Counted from the stretch's first letter, positions 1 through 9,749 are shown. The stretch: 64,000 nt of DNA from Balneolaceae bacterium UBA3186 (GCA_002364085.1 DEXK01000012.1:1-64000), one strand, 5' to 3'. Numbers and translations are program-made. Notes: generated by a model not told the origin, from the sequence alone.

Positions 1-49
1 CTTTGTCTTGTTTGTATTAAATTAAGTTTTAAAAAACGATTACCGACAG

Positions 50-121
<72 letters not shown>

Positions 122-134
122 TTCTATTCCAATG

Positions 135-207
135 AGCGAGCGACCGGGATCGAACCGGCAACATTCACCTTGGAAGGGTGACACTCTACCAATTGAGTTA
201 CGCTCGC
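135..207 (-). tRNA. tRNA-Gly (TCC)
   Basis: Minus-strand cloverleaf with acceptor GCGAGCG/CGCTCGC, anticodon stem TCACC/GGTGA and loop CTTCCAA, giving anticodon TCC. The T-arm is GCCGG/CCGGT with loop TTCGATC. CCA is not encoded. Third gene of the tRNA array. Confidence 0.95.
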
Positions 208-213
208 TTAGCG

Positions 214-296
214 TGGGGAGAGCAGGATTCGAACCTACGAAGTCGTAAGACAACAGATTTACAGTCTGCCCCAGTTGGCCGCTTTGGTATCTCCCC
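214..296 (-). tRNA. tRNA-Tyr (GTA)
   Basis: Class II tRNA with a long variable arm. Acceptor GGGGAGA pairs with TCTCCCC. The anticodon loop CTGTAAA gives GTA, and the T-loop is TTCGAAT. The variable arm includes GTCTTACGAC. No encoded CCA. Second gene of the array. Confidence 0.95.
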
Positions 297-322
297 AAAT
301 TCTATCAATAAATCAATTTCTG

Positions 323-395
323 AGCCAGTAGCCGGAGTCGAACCGACGACCGACGGTTTACAAAACCGTTGCTCTACCAACTGAGCTATACTGGC
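323..395 (-). tRNA. tRNA-Thr (TGT)
   Basis: Minus-strand cloverleaf with acceptor GCCAGTA/TACTGGC, anticodon stem ACGGT/ACCGT and loop TTTGTAA, giving anticodon TGT. The T-arm is GTCGG/CCGGC. It is the first gene transcribed in the Thr(TGT)-Tyr-Gly-Thr(GGT) array. That order matches the E. coli thrU-tyrU-glyT-thrT array upstream of tufB. Confidence 0.95.
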
Positions 396-468
396 ATTTT
401 TCGAAAGACTGGAAAAATACTCATAGTTCACCATATAGTCAACATATCGTTGCGAAAAAAATCACAAC

Positions 469-1110
469 TTATTTACTGTTCCCCACTTTCTTTTTACTAC
501 CCCTGAAAACTAAGAATTTTATAGCAATTACTGCAACTATAGCTATAAGAATCAGCTTTCCGTAGTTAGACAAATATTTCCCGATGACTTCCCAATTGTC
601 GCGAACATACCAACCGGCTCCAATAAGTAACGCATTCCACAAAATTGAACTGATTAAAGAGTTCAAAACAGTGTATGAAATCTTTAATCCACTCATTCCT
701 GTAGTAAGTGATATCACAGATCGGGTTCCGGCCAAAAAGCGATTTCCAAATACAACCCATTGCCCCCATTCATTCATCCATTTTTTTCCTTTCTGAAAAT
801 ACTTGTAATCAATAAATCGTAATATAAAATGGCTTTTCGGATTGTCTTCTATTTGAGAACCCCACTTCTTTCCAAACCAATACATATTCATAAAACCAAT
901 TACTGAAGCTATTACAGTAACAACAAATAAAATGGATATTGAAATTGTACCTTCGGCCGCTAAATATCCTCCAAAAGCTACTATAACATCTCCCGGCATT
1001 GGAGGAATTAAGTTTTCCAGATAAGCGATACCAAAAAAAATCAAATAGATCCCCAAAGGCGGAACCACATTAATCCATTCTACTATATTTTGGACGATCT
1101 GATCTGCCAT
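469..1110 (-). CDS. DedA/VTT-family membrane protein
   Basis: 213-aa integral membrane protein of the DedA (SNARE-associated/VTT, PF09335) family. These proteins act in lipid carrier translocation and envelope homeostasis. The family signature is visible: the re-entrant segment ENLIPPMPGDVIVAFGGYLA near residues 31-50, and the second conserved stretch GNRFLAGTRSVISLTTGMSG near residues 122-141. The C-terminus is hydrophobic with a basic tail (RGSKKK). It begins directly after the ispF stop and is the last gene of a tightly packed minus-strand group (queA, ispD, ispF). No substrate can be assigned from sequence. Confidence 0.9.
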   Translation of the reverse strand: MADQIVQNIVEWINVVPPLGIYLIFFGIAYLENLIPPMPGDVIVAFGGYLAAEGTISISILFVVTVIASVIGFMNMYWFGKKWGSQIEDNPKSHFILRFIDYKYFQKGKKWMNEWGQWVVFGNRFLAGTRSVISLTTGMSGLKISYTVLNSLISSILWNALLIGAGWYVRDNWEVIGKYLSNYGKLILIAIVAVIAIKFLVFRGSKKKVGNSK

Positions 1111-1596
1111 CTAGTCAATTTTTGTAAGAAGGACTACCGCAGAACTAGAGACCCCTTCTTTTCTGCCTTCAAAACCCAACCATTCAGAAGTGGTAGCTTT
1201 TACTGATACATTTTCAATATCAGTATTTAAATCTAATGCTATAGTCTCCCTGATCTGAAGAATATACGGCTTTAATTTTGGCTCCTGAGCAACTATTGTG
1301 GCATCTAGATTTCCCAGTTCATAGTTTTTTTCCTTAACCAAACCGTAGGCTTTGCGCAAAAGAATTCTACTGTCAACATTTTTATACTTTAAATCTGTGT
1401 CCGGAAAATGAGTCCCGATATCACCTAAAGCCAAAGCACCCAGCATAGCATCTGTAATTGTGTGGAGTAAAACATCCGCATCCGAGTGCCCTTCTAATCC
1501 CATAATATGAGGAATTTCCACTCCTCCTAAGATTAACTTTCTCCCCGAAACTAATTTATGAACATCGTATCCGTAACCGATTCTAATATTTTTCAT
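1111..1596 (-). CDS. ispF: 2-C-methyl-D-erythritol 2,4-cyclodiphosphate synthase
   Basis: 161-aa IspF, which cyclises CDP-methylerythritol 2-phosphate to MEcPP in the non-mevalonate (MEP) isoprenoid pathway. The metal-binding motif GYDVHKL (Asp and His around residues 10-12), the HSDADVLLHTITDAMLGA block and the C-terminal KATTSEWLGFEGRKEG block are all present, and the length is normal. Its start overlaps the ispD stop by 4 bases, which suggests translational coupling with the enzyme two steps earlier in the pathway. Confidence 0.97.
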   Translation of the reverse strand: MKNIRIGYGYDVHKLVSGRKLILGGVEIPHIMGLEGHSDADVLLHTITDAMLGALALGDIGTHFPDTDLKYKNVDSRILLRKAYGLVKEKNYELGNLDATIVAQEPKLKPYILQIRETIALDLNTDIENVSVKATTSEWLGFEGRKEGVSSSAVVLLTKID

Positions 1597-2285
1597 ATCC
1601 AGCCTTTTGCAATTAGTTCAGCAACTTTCAAATCCAAAGGGTATGTAATCTTTAGATTTTCCGAATCTCCTTCTATCATTTTGACCTTTGCCCCAATTCT
1701 CTCAACTAGTGAAGAATCGTCTGTCCCTAAATAACCATCAGCTGAAGCTGACTTATATGCTTCCAAGATTAAATCTTTTCTAAAAACCTGTGGAGTTTGA
1801 GCTTGCCATAAATATTTTCGGTTCGGAGTTTCCTCAACACTACCAACTTCATCAGTTCTTTTAATTGTGTCTTTTACAGGAACCCCTAAAACCGCCGCAC
1901 CTGCTTCATTAGCAACTTCGAAGCATCGCAAAATATAATCTTGCCTCAGAAAAGGCCTGGCTGCGTCATGAACCGCCACCAGCTCAATACTGTTATGCAA
2001 AATTTTTAATGCGTTCCAAATAGAATACTGCCTTTCAGAACCACCTTCTATCACTTCAAAAGAGATGTATTCAGACTCTAAATCTGAACACAACTCTTTA
2101 CAGCGGTCAATATAATCTTTGGCTGTTGGTATAATTATTTGCCGTAATCCTTCAATACCCAAAAAACATTCAATAGATCTTTGGAGAATCGGCTTACCTG
2201 AAACTTCTACAAAAGCCTTAGGAACCTCAGAACCTAAACGGGTTCCTGAGCCGGCAGCCGGAATTATGACCGCCTTTGCACTCAA
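1593..2285 (-). CDS. ispD: 2-C-methyl-D-erythritol 4-phosphate cytidylyltransferase
   Basis: 230-aa IspD, which transfers CMP from CTP to methylerythritol 4-phosphate. The N-terminal nucleotide-binding loop IIPAAGSGTRLGSEVPKAF and the VHDAARPFL motif (Asp ligand near residue 106) are intact, as is the later DTIKRT segment. The start is a TTG at 2283-2285 immediately after the queA stop. No ATG fits, because the glycine-rich loop begins only about 8 residues in. It overlaps ispF by 4 bases. Confidence 0.96.
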   Translation of the reverse strand: MSAKAVIIPAAGSGTRLGSEVPKAFVEVSGKPILQRSIECFLGIEGLRQIIIPTAKDYIDRCKELCSDLESEYISFEVIEGGSERQYSIWNALKILHNSIELVAVHDAARPFLRQDYILRCFEVANEAGAAVLGVPVKDTIKRTDEVGSVEETPNRKYLWQAQTPQVFRKDLILEAYKSASADGYLGTDDSSLVERIGAKVKMIEGDSENLKITYPLDLKVAELIAKGWI

Positions 2286-3341
2286 TTAAAGAATCAGCAT
2301 TGCATCGCCAAATGAAAATAGGCGATAGTTTTCCTTTTTTGCCTCTTCGTATGCTTTCATAATAAAATCATACCCGCCAAAAGCAGCTGCAAGCATCAAC
2401 AATGTTGATTCCGGTCTATGGAAATTTGTTATCAATCCTTCAGTAATCTTGAATTGGTATGGTGGATATATAAATTTGTCGGTCCAACCAGTTCCCATTT
2501 TTGACATACCGCTTGCCATCACACTGGTTTCAATTGCACGAACAGCGCTTGTTCCAATTGCTACAACTTTGTTCTTTTTAGACGATAAAGCCACATTAAT
2601 TTTATCTGAGGTCTCTTTAGATAAAAAGTAATTCTCAGAATCCATTCTGTGCTTTGTTAGATCTTCTACTTCAACATTACGGAATGTTCCCCAGCCAATG
2701 TGAAGCGTAATAGGAAGCATCTCAACACCTTTCTTTTCTATCTTCTTGATAAGATCTTCTGTAAAGTGCATCCCTGCCGTTGGCGCTGCTACCGCACCAC
2801 GCTCAGTTGCGTATACAGTTTGATATCGTTCTTTATCTTCGTCTACAGGTTCTCTTTCTATATATGGCGGCAATGGCATTTTGCCTAAAGCGTCGAGCCT
2901 TTCATATAACTCATCATATCCACCATCAAACAAGAAACGTATAGTTCTCCCTCTTGAAGTAGTATTATCAACAACCTCAGCCATTAATTCGTCGTCTTCT
3001 TCTCCGAAATAAAGTTTATTACCAATTCGGATTTTCCTTGCAGGCTCAACCAACACATCCCACAACATATTCTCTGGCTGAAGCTCTCTCAATAAAAATA
3101 CTTCGATATCAGCTTCGGTTTTTTCTTTTTTACCGTTTAATCGAGCCGGAAAAACCTTGGTGTTGTTGTAAATCACAACATCGCCTTCGTTCAAATACTC
3201 ATGTATATCTGAAAACTTTTTATGTTCAATTGTTTCTTCTGCTCTGTTCAGAACCATTAAACGAGCATCGTCTCTTTTCTCTAACGGTTCTTCTGGTACG
3301 TTTAGTCCTTCGAGTTCGTATCTAAAATCGGTGAGTTTCAT
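2286..3341 (-). CDS. queA: S-adenosylmethionine:tRNA ribosyltransferase-isomerase
   Basis: 351-aa QueA, which transfers and isomerises the ribosyl moiety of SAM onto preQ1-modified tRNA to give epoxyqueuosine. Family hallmarks are visible: DGGYDELYERLDALGKMPLPPYI, then YQTVYA..GAVAAPTAGMHFT, HIGWGTFRNVEVEDLTKHRM, and the C-terminal ITNFHRPESTLLMLAAAF. Length is typical. It is the first gene of the queA-ispD-ispF-dedA group. The 172-bp gap to the divergent gene at 3514 must hold promoters for both directions. Confidence 0.97.
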   Translation of the reverse strand: MKLTDFRYELEGLNVPEEPLEKRDDARLMVLNRAEETIEHKKFSDIHEYLNEGDVVIYNNTKVFPARLNGKKEKTEADIEVFLLRELQPENMLWDVLVEPARKIRIGNKLYFGEEDDELMAEVVDNTTSRGRTIRFLFDGGYDELYERLDALGKMPLPPYIEREPVDEDKERYQTVYATERGAVAAPTAGMHFTEDLIKKIEKKGVEMLPITLHIGWGTFRNVEVEDLTKHRMDSENYFLSKETSDKINVALSSKKNKVVAIGTSAVRAIETSVMASGMSKMGTGWTDKFIYPPYQFKITEGLITNFHRPESTLLMLAAAFGGYDFIMKAYEEAKKENYRLFSFGDAMLIL

Positions 3342-3513
3342 CTCTCCTTGGGTTGAATGGAGGTTTTAAATTGCTATTTTCAAAAGTTGAGAAAGATAGT
3401 GTTTTATTCATTCTTTTTCAATTCAACTTCATTTGAACTACTATTTATTATTAGGTGTTGTTTAGTTATACTTATAGGTACGGTTCATCGTTAGGAACCA
3501 AATCATATACATC

Positions 3514-4029
3514 ATGAATAAATCTATTTCATTACTTATTCCGGCAATTTTATTATTGTTTTCATTCAACTCCAATGCTCAATTAAGAGGGGATGTTTCT
3601 CAACCATTTGATTACAGAGGCGCTGTAGTAAATACTCAAAGCGCAACAATTCAAAATAAATTGGCGAGTTTTTTTGAAAACAATGTTCAAATGAGTCACT
3701 CCTATTCCATGAGTTTCACCTCTTTCGGGGGATCTTACCAAAACCTGAACGCCTACACAAACACTATGAATATTGCATTTACCGAAAGGCTGCAAGGAAG
3801 AGTTGATGTGTCTTTGTTCCACTCTCCGTTTGGAGGTAGTAATTTATACAGTGCGGGACAAAATGAACCAAGAATTATGATAAGTAATGCTGAGTTGAAT
3901 TATCAGATTAGTGACAACGCAACTATCCGGTTTCAATACCAAAGACTTCCATATAACCCTTACGGATTCTCTCCTTTTGGGTATAACCGATATAATAATT
4001 TCAATCGTTTTAATTCTAGGTATTATTAA
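3514..4029 (+). CDS. Hypothetical secreted/outer-envelope protein
   Basis: 171-aa protein I do not recognise. Residues 1-22 form a clear Sec signal peptide (basic MNKS, hydrophobic core LLIPAILLLFSF, likely cleavage after SNA before QLRG). The mature part alternates polar and aromatic residues, and the C-terminus is rich in Tyr, Asn, Phe and Gly (YNPYGFSPFGYNRYNNFNRF). This suggests a beta-rich or surface-attached envelope protein. It is 7 bases upstream of the LytR_C gene and probably cotranscribed. No catalytic motif is visible. Confidence 0.75.
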   Translation: MNKSISLLIPAILLLFSFNSNAQLRGDVSQPFDYRGAVVNTQSATIQNKLASFFENNVQMSHSYSMSFTSFGGSYQNLNAYTNTMNIAFTERLQGRVDVSLFHSPFGGSNLYSAGQNEPRIMISNAELNYQISDNATIRFQYQRLPYNPYGFSPFGYNRYNNFNRFNSRYY

Positions 4030-4036
4030 ATTCTGA

Positions 4037-4501
4037 ATGGCTCAACATCTAGACGAGAAGAATTCATCGCCAAACAACCTTTATTTAAACGCAGCAATTG
4101 GCTTTTTAAGTGTTCTTCTTTTAGGATTACTACTAGCCCTTTTTACACGTATTGTCTATCCAAGAATTTTTAACCAAAGAGCCGATCAGCCTTCTGAATT
4201 AATTGGTTCAATAATTCAGCTTGAAGTATTAAATGGCTGTGGTGAATCCGGAATAGCCAACAACTTTACTAATTTACTTAGAAGTAATGGATTTGATGTT
4301 GTTGAGGTGGGAAACTTTGAACGATTTGATGTAGAGAACACTTTCGTAATTTCAAGAAGTTCATCTTTTGATAACGCGAAAAGAGTTGCCAATGCTCTTG
4401 GAGTAGACGAAAAAAATATAATCCGGGAAGAGTCAGAAGATTTTTATCTTGATGTAACCGTAGTTCTTGGAAAAGATTACAAGAACCTAAATACTAATTA
4501 A
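4037..4501 (+). CDS. LytR C-terminal domain protein, membrane anchored
   Basis: 154-aa protein with one N-terminal membrane span (about residues 18-42, AAIGFLSVLLLGLLLALFTRIVY) followed by a LytR_C domain (PF13399-like): LEVLNGCGESGIANNFTNLLRSNGFDVVEVGNF and later VISRSSSFDNAKRVANALG. The catalytic LytR-CpsA-Psr phosphotransferase domain is absent, so this is a stand-alone C-terminal domain probably exposed outside the inner membrane. It lies directly upstream of rsfS, a common neighbourhood for such genes. Confidence 0.85.
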   Translation: MAQHLDEKNSSPNNLYLNAAIGFLSVLLLGLLLALFTRIVYPRIFNQRADQPSELIGSIIQLEVLNGCGESGIANNFTNLLRSNGFDVVEVGNFERFDVENTFVISRSSSFDNAKRVANALGVDEKNIIREESEDFYLDVTVVLGKDYKNLNTN

Positions 4502-4516
4502 ACTTAAATACACATT

Positions 4517-4918
4517 TTGCCAAAAAAAGAACAATTTTCAAATGCTTATTCTGAAGAAGACCTCAAAACAAATGAAGTTTTGAGTACTATTACAGAGGCA
4601 TTATTAAGTAAAAAGGCTAATGATATTACAGTTTTAGATGTTTCTGAATTAACAACTTTAGCCGAATATTTTGTTATATGTCATGGTAATTCAGATGTTC
4701 AAGTAAAGGCACTTGCTGATGTAGTAGAAGAAGATGTGTTAAATAAATGTTCAGAGAAATCCTGGAGAAAAGAAGGTGGAAGTTCCAGAGCATGGATTAT
4801 TCTCGATTATGTTAACATTGTAGTGCATGTTATGAGTGAAGAAAAAAGAAATTATTACAACATTGAAAAAATGTGGAATGATGCTAAGATCACTCATATC
4901 AAAGATGAACTAAATTAA
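4517..4918 (+). CDS. rsfS: Ribosome silencing factor RsfS
   Basis: 133-aa RsfS (Iojap/DUF143), which binds L14 on the 50S subunit and blocks subunit joining in starvation or stationary phase. Family blocks are present: DITVLDVSELTTLAEYFVICHGNS, the REGG-like KEGGSSRAWIILDYVNIVVHVM, and YYNIEKMWNDA. The start used is a TTG at 4517. The first Met-independent conserved block begins near residue 21, so the exact start is slightly uncertain. It sits between the LytR_C gene and a dehydrogenase in a close run on the plus strand. Confidence 0.94.
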   Translation: MPKKEQFSNAYSEEDLKTNEVLSTITEALLSKKANDITVLDVSELTTLAEYFVICHGNSDVQVKALADVVEEDVLNKCSEKSWRKEGGSSRAWIILDYVNIVVHVMSEEKRNYYNIEKMWNDAKITHIKDELN

Positions 4919-4923
4919 ACACA

Positions 4924-5901
4924 ATGGCTCACCTTCGTCCAAAAGTTCTTGTTACTGAGCCAATCCCTGAAAAATGTTTGACCTATCTTAACGAGCATGC
5001 AGATTTGCACATCGGCAAAATAGGTGAATTCCAACGCGAAGATAATTTGGTTAGAACTATTTCCGACTATGACGCTCTACTTTGCATGCTTTCAACACCT
5101 GTTACTAAAGAAGTTTTAGAGTCAGCTCAAAACCTTAAAATCGTTGCAAATTTTGCAGTTGGCTATAATAACATTGATGTAGAAGCTGCAAAATCTCTTG
5201 GTATAAAAGTTGCAAATACTCCTGATGTTTTAACCGAAGCTTGTGGTGATTTCGCAATGGGGCTATTAATGGCTGTAACTAGAAAATTTAATGCCGCTGA
5301 ACAGTATTTAAGAGAAGGTAATTTTACAGGATGGGAGCCATTAGGCTTTTTAGGAATGGAACTGAGAGGTAAAACTCTTGGAATAGCAGGAATGGGACGA
5401 ATAGGTCAGGCTTTCGCTCACAGAGCACGGGCTTTTGGTATGAACATAGCTTATTACAATCGCACTAAGGTAGACCTTGAAGTAGAACAAGCTCTTAACG
5501 CTACCTATATTTCTTCAATTGAGGAACTTGCTGAGAATTCTGATGTACTAAGTTTAAATTGCCCTTTAACTGATGAAACTCATCATCTGGTAAATGATAG
5601 AATTTTTAACCTCATGCCTCAGCACTCCATACTTATTAATATTTCTAGAGGCGCAGTAGTGGATGAAACTGCACTAGCTAATGCTCTTCATATGGGTACT
5701 ATTGCCGGAGCTGGAATTGATGTTTTCGAAAATGAGCCTGAAGTCCACTCAAAATTACTCACTGCTCCGAATTGTGTCCTCTTACCTCATATTGCAAGCG
5801 CAACTTATGAAACAAGGGAGCAAATTGGAATGCTTGCATCTAAAGCTATAGTTTCCGTGCTTAAAGGCGAAGCTGATAGCAATATTCCAAACCTTATTTG
5901 A
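4924..5901 (+). CDS. D-2-hydroxyacid dehydrogenase (glyoxylate/hydroxypyruvate reductase-like)
   Basis: 325-aa NAD(P)-dependent 2-hydroxyacid dehydrogenase. The Rossmann loop GMGRIGQAFAHRARAFG and the catalytic trio (Arg in NISRGAVVDE, Glu in FENEPEVH, His in LLPHIASAT) are visible. After the second Rossmann strand it reads YYNRTK instead of an acidic residue, which usually favours NADPH, so glyoxylate/hydroxypyruvate reductase is the best guess; this last step is inference. Its stop TGA overlaps the TTG start of the following histidine kinase. Confidence 0.92.
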   Translation: MAHLRPKVLVTEPIPEKCLTYLNEHADLHIGKIGEFQREDNLVRTISDYDALLCMLSTPVTKEVLESAQNLKIVANFAVGYNNIDVEAAKSLGIKVANTPDVLTEACGDFAMGLLMAVTRKFNAAEQYLREGNFTGWEPLGFLGMELRGKTLGIAGMGRIGQAFAHRARAFGMNIAYYNRTKVDLEVEQALNATYISSIEELAENSDVLSLNCPLTDETHHLVNDRIFNLMPQHSILINISRGAVVDETALANALHMGTIAGAGIDVFENEPEVHSKLLTAPNCVLLPHIASATYETREQIGMLASKAIVSVLKGEADSNIPNLI

Positions 5902-8900
5902 AATTGAAAGCCCTGCAATCGAAAAAGATCACAACTCTTTTTACACTTCTCATATTAAGTGTGATTAGCTTGGCTGTATTGGAAATTAATTTTTACTCCA
6001 ATACCCCTTCTTATAATGATATTGAAAATATGGCCTCCCAAAATGTAAGGTCAGCTTCAAAATCGTTTGAAAAATTTATTACCGATTTCAAAAAAAGAAG
6101 CCTCGATTTAGGCAACCAAGTCACTCCATTACTTAATAAGAGCTCATCACCCGAACAGGTTTACAATTTAATCAGTAATGAGCAAGGCTTTTGGGGAGTA
6201 TTATTAAGTGATAGTTCTGAAGCAATTGCATGGACAGGATTTAGAGTTTTAAAAAATGATTCTTTAGCCGAAGGAGATTCAATTTCGATAAATATAGTTA
6301 ACGCTCAGAATGTATCAGCCCTTCAATCTACACAGCTTCTCATTGATAACTCGGGACATGAATATTCCCTTATTACCGCACTAAAATTGAAACAATCTAA
6401 TGTTTTAGATCTGGGAGGAAGTTCTGAAGTCTCTATTTCTGATGTGCTGGGTTTAGATTTTAACTTTCCAATTCACTTTAATCTGAATGGAACAGCTCCC
6501 GATAATACAATTTTTAAAGCAGAACAATTTTTTGCAGAAGGCTCTTTTTCAGCATCTATATACGCCATCGAAAGTGATATTCCGGAATACCTGAAGTCCA
6601 GAAAAGCAGACCATGCTAAACTGAGATTGATATTCATTGTTTTGATTATAGTGGTTACAGAATTTTTACTCTCTTCACTTTCCTTCGTTTACAACCCTAA
6701 AAAAGTATTCCTTATTTCAACAGCTTCTATTTTTGTCTTTTGGGCTCTTTCTTGGACTTTGCTTCCTTTTTTGGATCTTGATCTAGTACTTGGAGAACAA
6801 ACAGTTCATATAGAATTATTCTATTTAGGATTAAATGCATTTCTTGCTTTTGCCTTTGCAGTATTCATTTCCGATTTCTACTACTCCAACAAAACTTTCG
6901 CTAAAAAACTCCCAAGCGGATTTGGGCTTGTCGTTTATACCATAATAGGAGTCCTCATTGCCGTTGTTCTGGTTGGAATTTCTATTACTTTATTCCGAAT
7001 CATTTCGCAAACTTCATTAAACCTGAATGACCTAAAACTTATTCCTGGGCTCAGTGTATTATTATATTATCTGTTTGGCGGTGTTCTTTGGATAGCTACC
7101 TCTTGGTCGGTTATTTACCTAATTACTTTTTTACTGAAATCAATAGAATTTAAAGGCTACTTTTCCATAGGCCTGATCTGTATCAGCTTTTTTTCTACTC
7201 TTTTTTTACTAAATATATCCAATGTAATTTTTGATAAATTATGGATATCTGTTCTTGTTGGCGGGCTTTTTTTAATTTTGGCCGGCCTCGCTTACCTCTC
7301 TTGGTACGGCTTTCTTGATCTCAGATCAAAATCCAGACTTAGACTTCTTCTCCTGATTTGTGCTCTTGCATCAGGCCTTGCTTATACTCCTTTTTATTAT
7401 GGCCAAATAGAATGGCGAGCTAATACTATGGCTGAAGAGGCATCCAGATTTGCTAAAGAGAATGATCTGGAAATTGAATCCATCACTCTAGAAACACTCT
7501 ATCTTTTGGAAGAAGAATTATCAAAGTTGCAGCTTTCTTCAACACAAAACAGATTTTTACTTACCTCAGAATTTAATAAACAGGTCGATTTGCTGTTTAA
7601 GCAGAATCCAAATTGGCAATCTTTTTCATTTTCTATCCAACTTATTGATCGTAACGGTGATCCTATTTCTGAATTCACTTCTAACTTAAACGCTCCAGGC
7701 TGGACAAAAACTTATGATATGTTCAGCCTTGAAGTTCCTTATGTACAAGAAAGAATAAGAAGAGACATAATACGACCGATCATAAGAAGGAACCCTCTCG
7801 AACAACCTCCTGCTAAGTACACTTCTTTTCGTCAGGGATGGATCCCTTTTTTCGAATCTCCTACAAGTGATCAAAAATTGGGATGGATCATTTGTTCAGT
7901 GTATCAAGAGCAACCACAATACAGAAAACCTCTGCGTGCTGTAGTTGCCAGTAAAAAAGAAGAAGACAGCTACTCTACTTTTCTTTTAAGTGAATATGAA
8001 AACGGAAAATTAATCAGGAATTCTCTTTCCGGAATACCTATTGAGATCCCAAACTATAGTATGCTTTCTAACCAGAATATGGAGAAATTGAATTCAGATT
8101 CTCTATTTACAGTAACTGAGACAATACAGAATACTGAGGTTGTTGAATTATTCTGGAAAAGATCTCAAAATAATGTAATTAAGGTTTCAACTCTAAAAGT
8201 CACATTGTTCAACCATGTATTTTCTGTATTAAGGTTTTTCTTTTACTTGATCCTATTCATCTTCTTTTTATCATTGCTGGTTCAATGGAGAAGAAACCTT
8301 CAAATCTTCGGGACAAACAGAAAATTCAGAGATCGTCTAATAGACCGTTTCATTATTGCTTCACTTCTTTGTTTAACAGCCTTGATTGCCACTTCTTCTG
8401 TTGCAATAACTAACCAAAGCCAGGAAATAACAATTGATGAATTGGAAAATAAATTGGTTGGTATTAATGCTACTTTTGAGAACAGTGAAGATCGTGATGT
8501 GAATCAAACGCTGCTTTTATCCAGTACACTCATTAATTCTGACGCCGTTCTATTTGAAAGAAACAGGCTTATTGCCTCAACAGCTCCACAGATATTTTCT
8601 CAACATCTTTTACCTGCTCAGGTGCCTTGGAATGTGTACAATGCTATTATTAACTATGGTAGTGAGATTGAAATACAAGAGTTTACTATTGGTGATCTTG
8701 AGTTCTTAATTGGATATACACCCATAAAAAAAGATGGCATAATTACTAATATAGCAGCAATTCCAACTTTTTTGAAAACACCTTCTTTTAATGAACAACT
8801 TCTTACTACAATAAGTTATTTAGTAGGGCTTTTTGTACTGGTGTTTGGCCTGTTCATTTTCGCGGCCGCAGTTATAGCAAACCGGATGACAAGCCCGCTT

Positions 8901-9749
8901 GAAGAATTAAGTGAAGGAATTAAAACAATTTCAGATGGAAGCCTGGAAACTACACTTCCTGTTAAAAGTAATGATGAAATCGGATCTTTAACTAATACAT
9001 TCAATTTAATGGTGTATCGTTTACAGGAATTAAGAAAGAATTTAGTTGAAGTTGAAAGAGAAGCTGCATGGAAAGAAATGGCTCAGCAAGTAGCTCATGA
9101 GATCAAAAACCCACTAACCCCCATGAAGTTAAACCTCCAACATTTGGAACGACAGGTAAAGGCTACAAATATTGACCCTGAGGAATTAAAGAAAAAAGTT
9201 TCCAAGATCAATTCTAATATGATTGAACAGATCGAATCTCTTAGCAGAATCGCGTCTGATTTTTCGAAATTTGCCCGACCTATGGAACAAGAGTTTACCA
9301 AGATCGACTTAAATAAAGTGCTTCAAAATGTTGCTGATCTATATTCAAATGAGCAATCGATCAAAATTGACATAAACTTGAATAAATCCCCCCTTTGGAT
9401 CAATGGAGTAAAAGATGAGCTGCAAAGAGTGTTCATTAATTTGGTTAAGAATGGAATTGAAGCTATTCCTAAGCGCCGAAAAGGGGTAATTACCATTAAA
9501 AGCTGGCATGCAAATTACAAAGCTAATATTGAGGTTTCAGATAATGGTCAGGGTATTTCCAAAGAAAACGAGCATTCCATTTTTGTCCCAAATTTCAGCA
9601 CCAAGTCAAGTGGTACAGGTTTAGGGTTGGCTATCAGTAAAAAAGTTGTTGAAGAACATGGAGGAGAGATCAATTTTAATTCAGAAGTTGGAAAAGGGAC
9701 TTCCTTCGTTTTAAGTTTCGATCTTTTTACAGGAAAAGAAAAAGAATAG
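5898..9749 (+). CDS. Large multi-span membrane sensor histidine kinase
   Basis: 1283-aa histidine kinase with an unusually long sensor half. An N-terminal membrane anchor (about residues 12-30) is followed by an extracytoplasmic region, a block of about seven membrane helices (residues ~240-500), a second extracytoplasmic region, another helix (~775-800), a third outside region, then a final helix (~968-998). A HAMP domain, an NtrY-like H-box (QVAHEIKNPLTPMKLN, His near residue 1067), N-box NLVKNGIEAI, DNGQGI and GTGLGLAI follow, so all kinase motifs are intact. TTG start, overlapping the upstream stop. No response regulator is adjacent; the signal is unknown. Confidence 0.93.
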   Translation: MKLKALQSKKITTLFTLLILSVISLAVLEINFYSNTPSYNDIENMASQNVRSASKSFEKFITDFKKRSLDLGNQVTPLLNKSSSPEQVYNLISNEQGFWGVLLSDSSEAIAWTGFRVLKNDSLAEGDSISINIVNAQNVSALQSTQLLIDNSGHEYSLITALKLKQSNVLDLGGSSEVSISDVLGLDFNFPIHFNLNGTAPDNTIFKAEQFFAEGSFSASIYAIESDIPEYLKSRKADHAKLRLIFIVLIIVVTEFLLSSLSFVYNPKKVFLISTASIFVFWALSWTLLPFLDLDLVLGEQTVHIELFYLGLNAFLAFAFAVFISDFYYSNKTFAKKLPSGFGLVVYTIIGVLIAVVLVGISITLFRIISQTSLNLNDLKLIPGLSVLLYYLFGGVLWIATSWSVIYLITFLLKSIEFKGYFSIGLICISFFSTLFLLNISNVIFDKLWISVLVGGLFLILAGLAYLSWYGFLDLRSKSRLRLLLLICALASGLAYTPFYYGQIEWRANTMAEEASRFAKENDLEIESITLETLYLLEEELSKLQLSSTQNRFLLTSEFNKQVDLLFKQNPNWQSFSFSIQLIDRNGDPISEFTSNLNAPGWTKTYDMFSLEVPYVQERIRRDIIRPIIRRNPLEQPPAKYTSFRQGWIPFFESPTSDQKLGWIICSVYQEQPQYRKPLRAVVASKKEEDSYSTFLLSEYENGKLIRNSLSGIPIEIPNYSMLSNQNMEKLNSDSLFTVTETIQNTEVVELFWKRSQNNVIKVSTLKVTLFNHVFSVLRFFFYLILFIFFLSLLVQWRRNLQIFGTNRKFRDRLIDRFIIASLLCLTALIATSSVAITNQSQEITIDELENKLVGINATFENSEDRDVNQTLLLSSTLINSDAVLFERNRLIASTAPQIFSQHLLPAQVPWNVYNAIINYGSEIEIQEFTIGDLEFLIGYTPIKKDGIITNIAAIPTFLKTPSFNEQLLTTISYLVGLFVLVFGLFIFAAAVIANRMTSPLEELSEGIKTISDGSLETTLPVKSNDEIGSLTNTFNLMVYRLQELRKNLVEVEREAAWKEMAQQVAHEIKNPLTPMKLNLQHLERQVKATNIDPEELKKKVSKINSNMIEQIESLSRIASDFSKFARPMEQEFTKIDLNKVLQNVADLYSNEQSIKIDINLNKSPLWINGVKDELQRVFINLVKNGIEAIPKRRKGVITIKSWHANYKANIEVSDNGQGISKENEHSIFVPNFSTKSSGTGLGLAISKKVVEEHGGEINFNSEVGKGTSFVLSFDLFTGKEKE

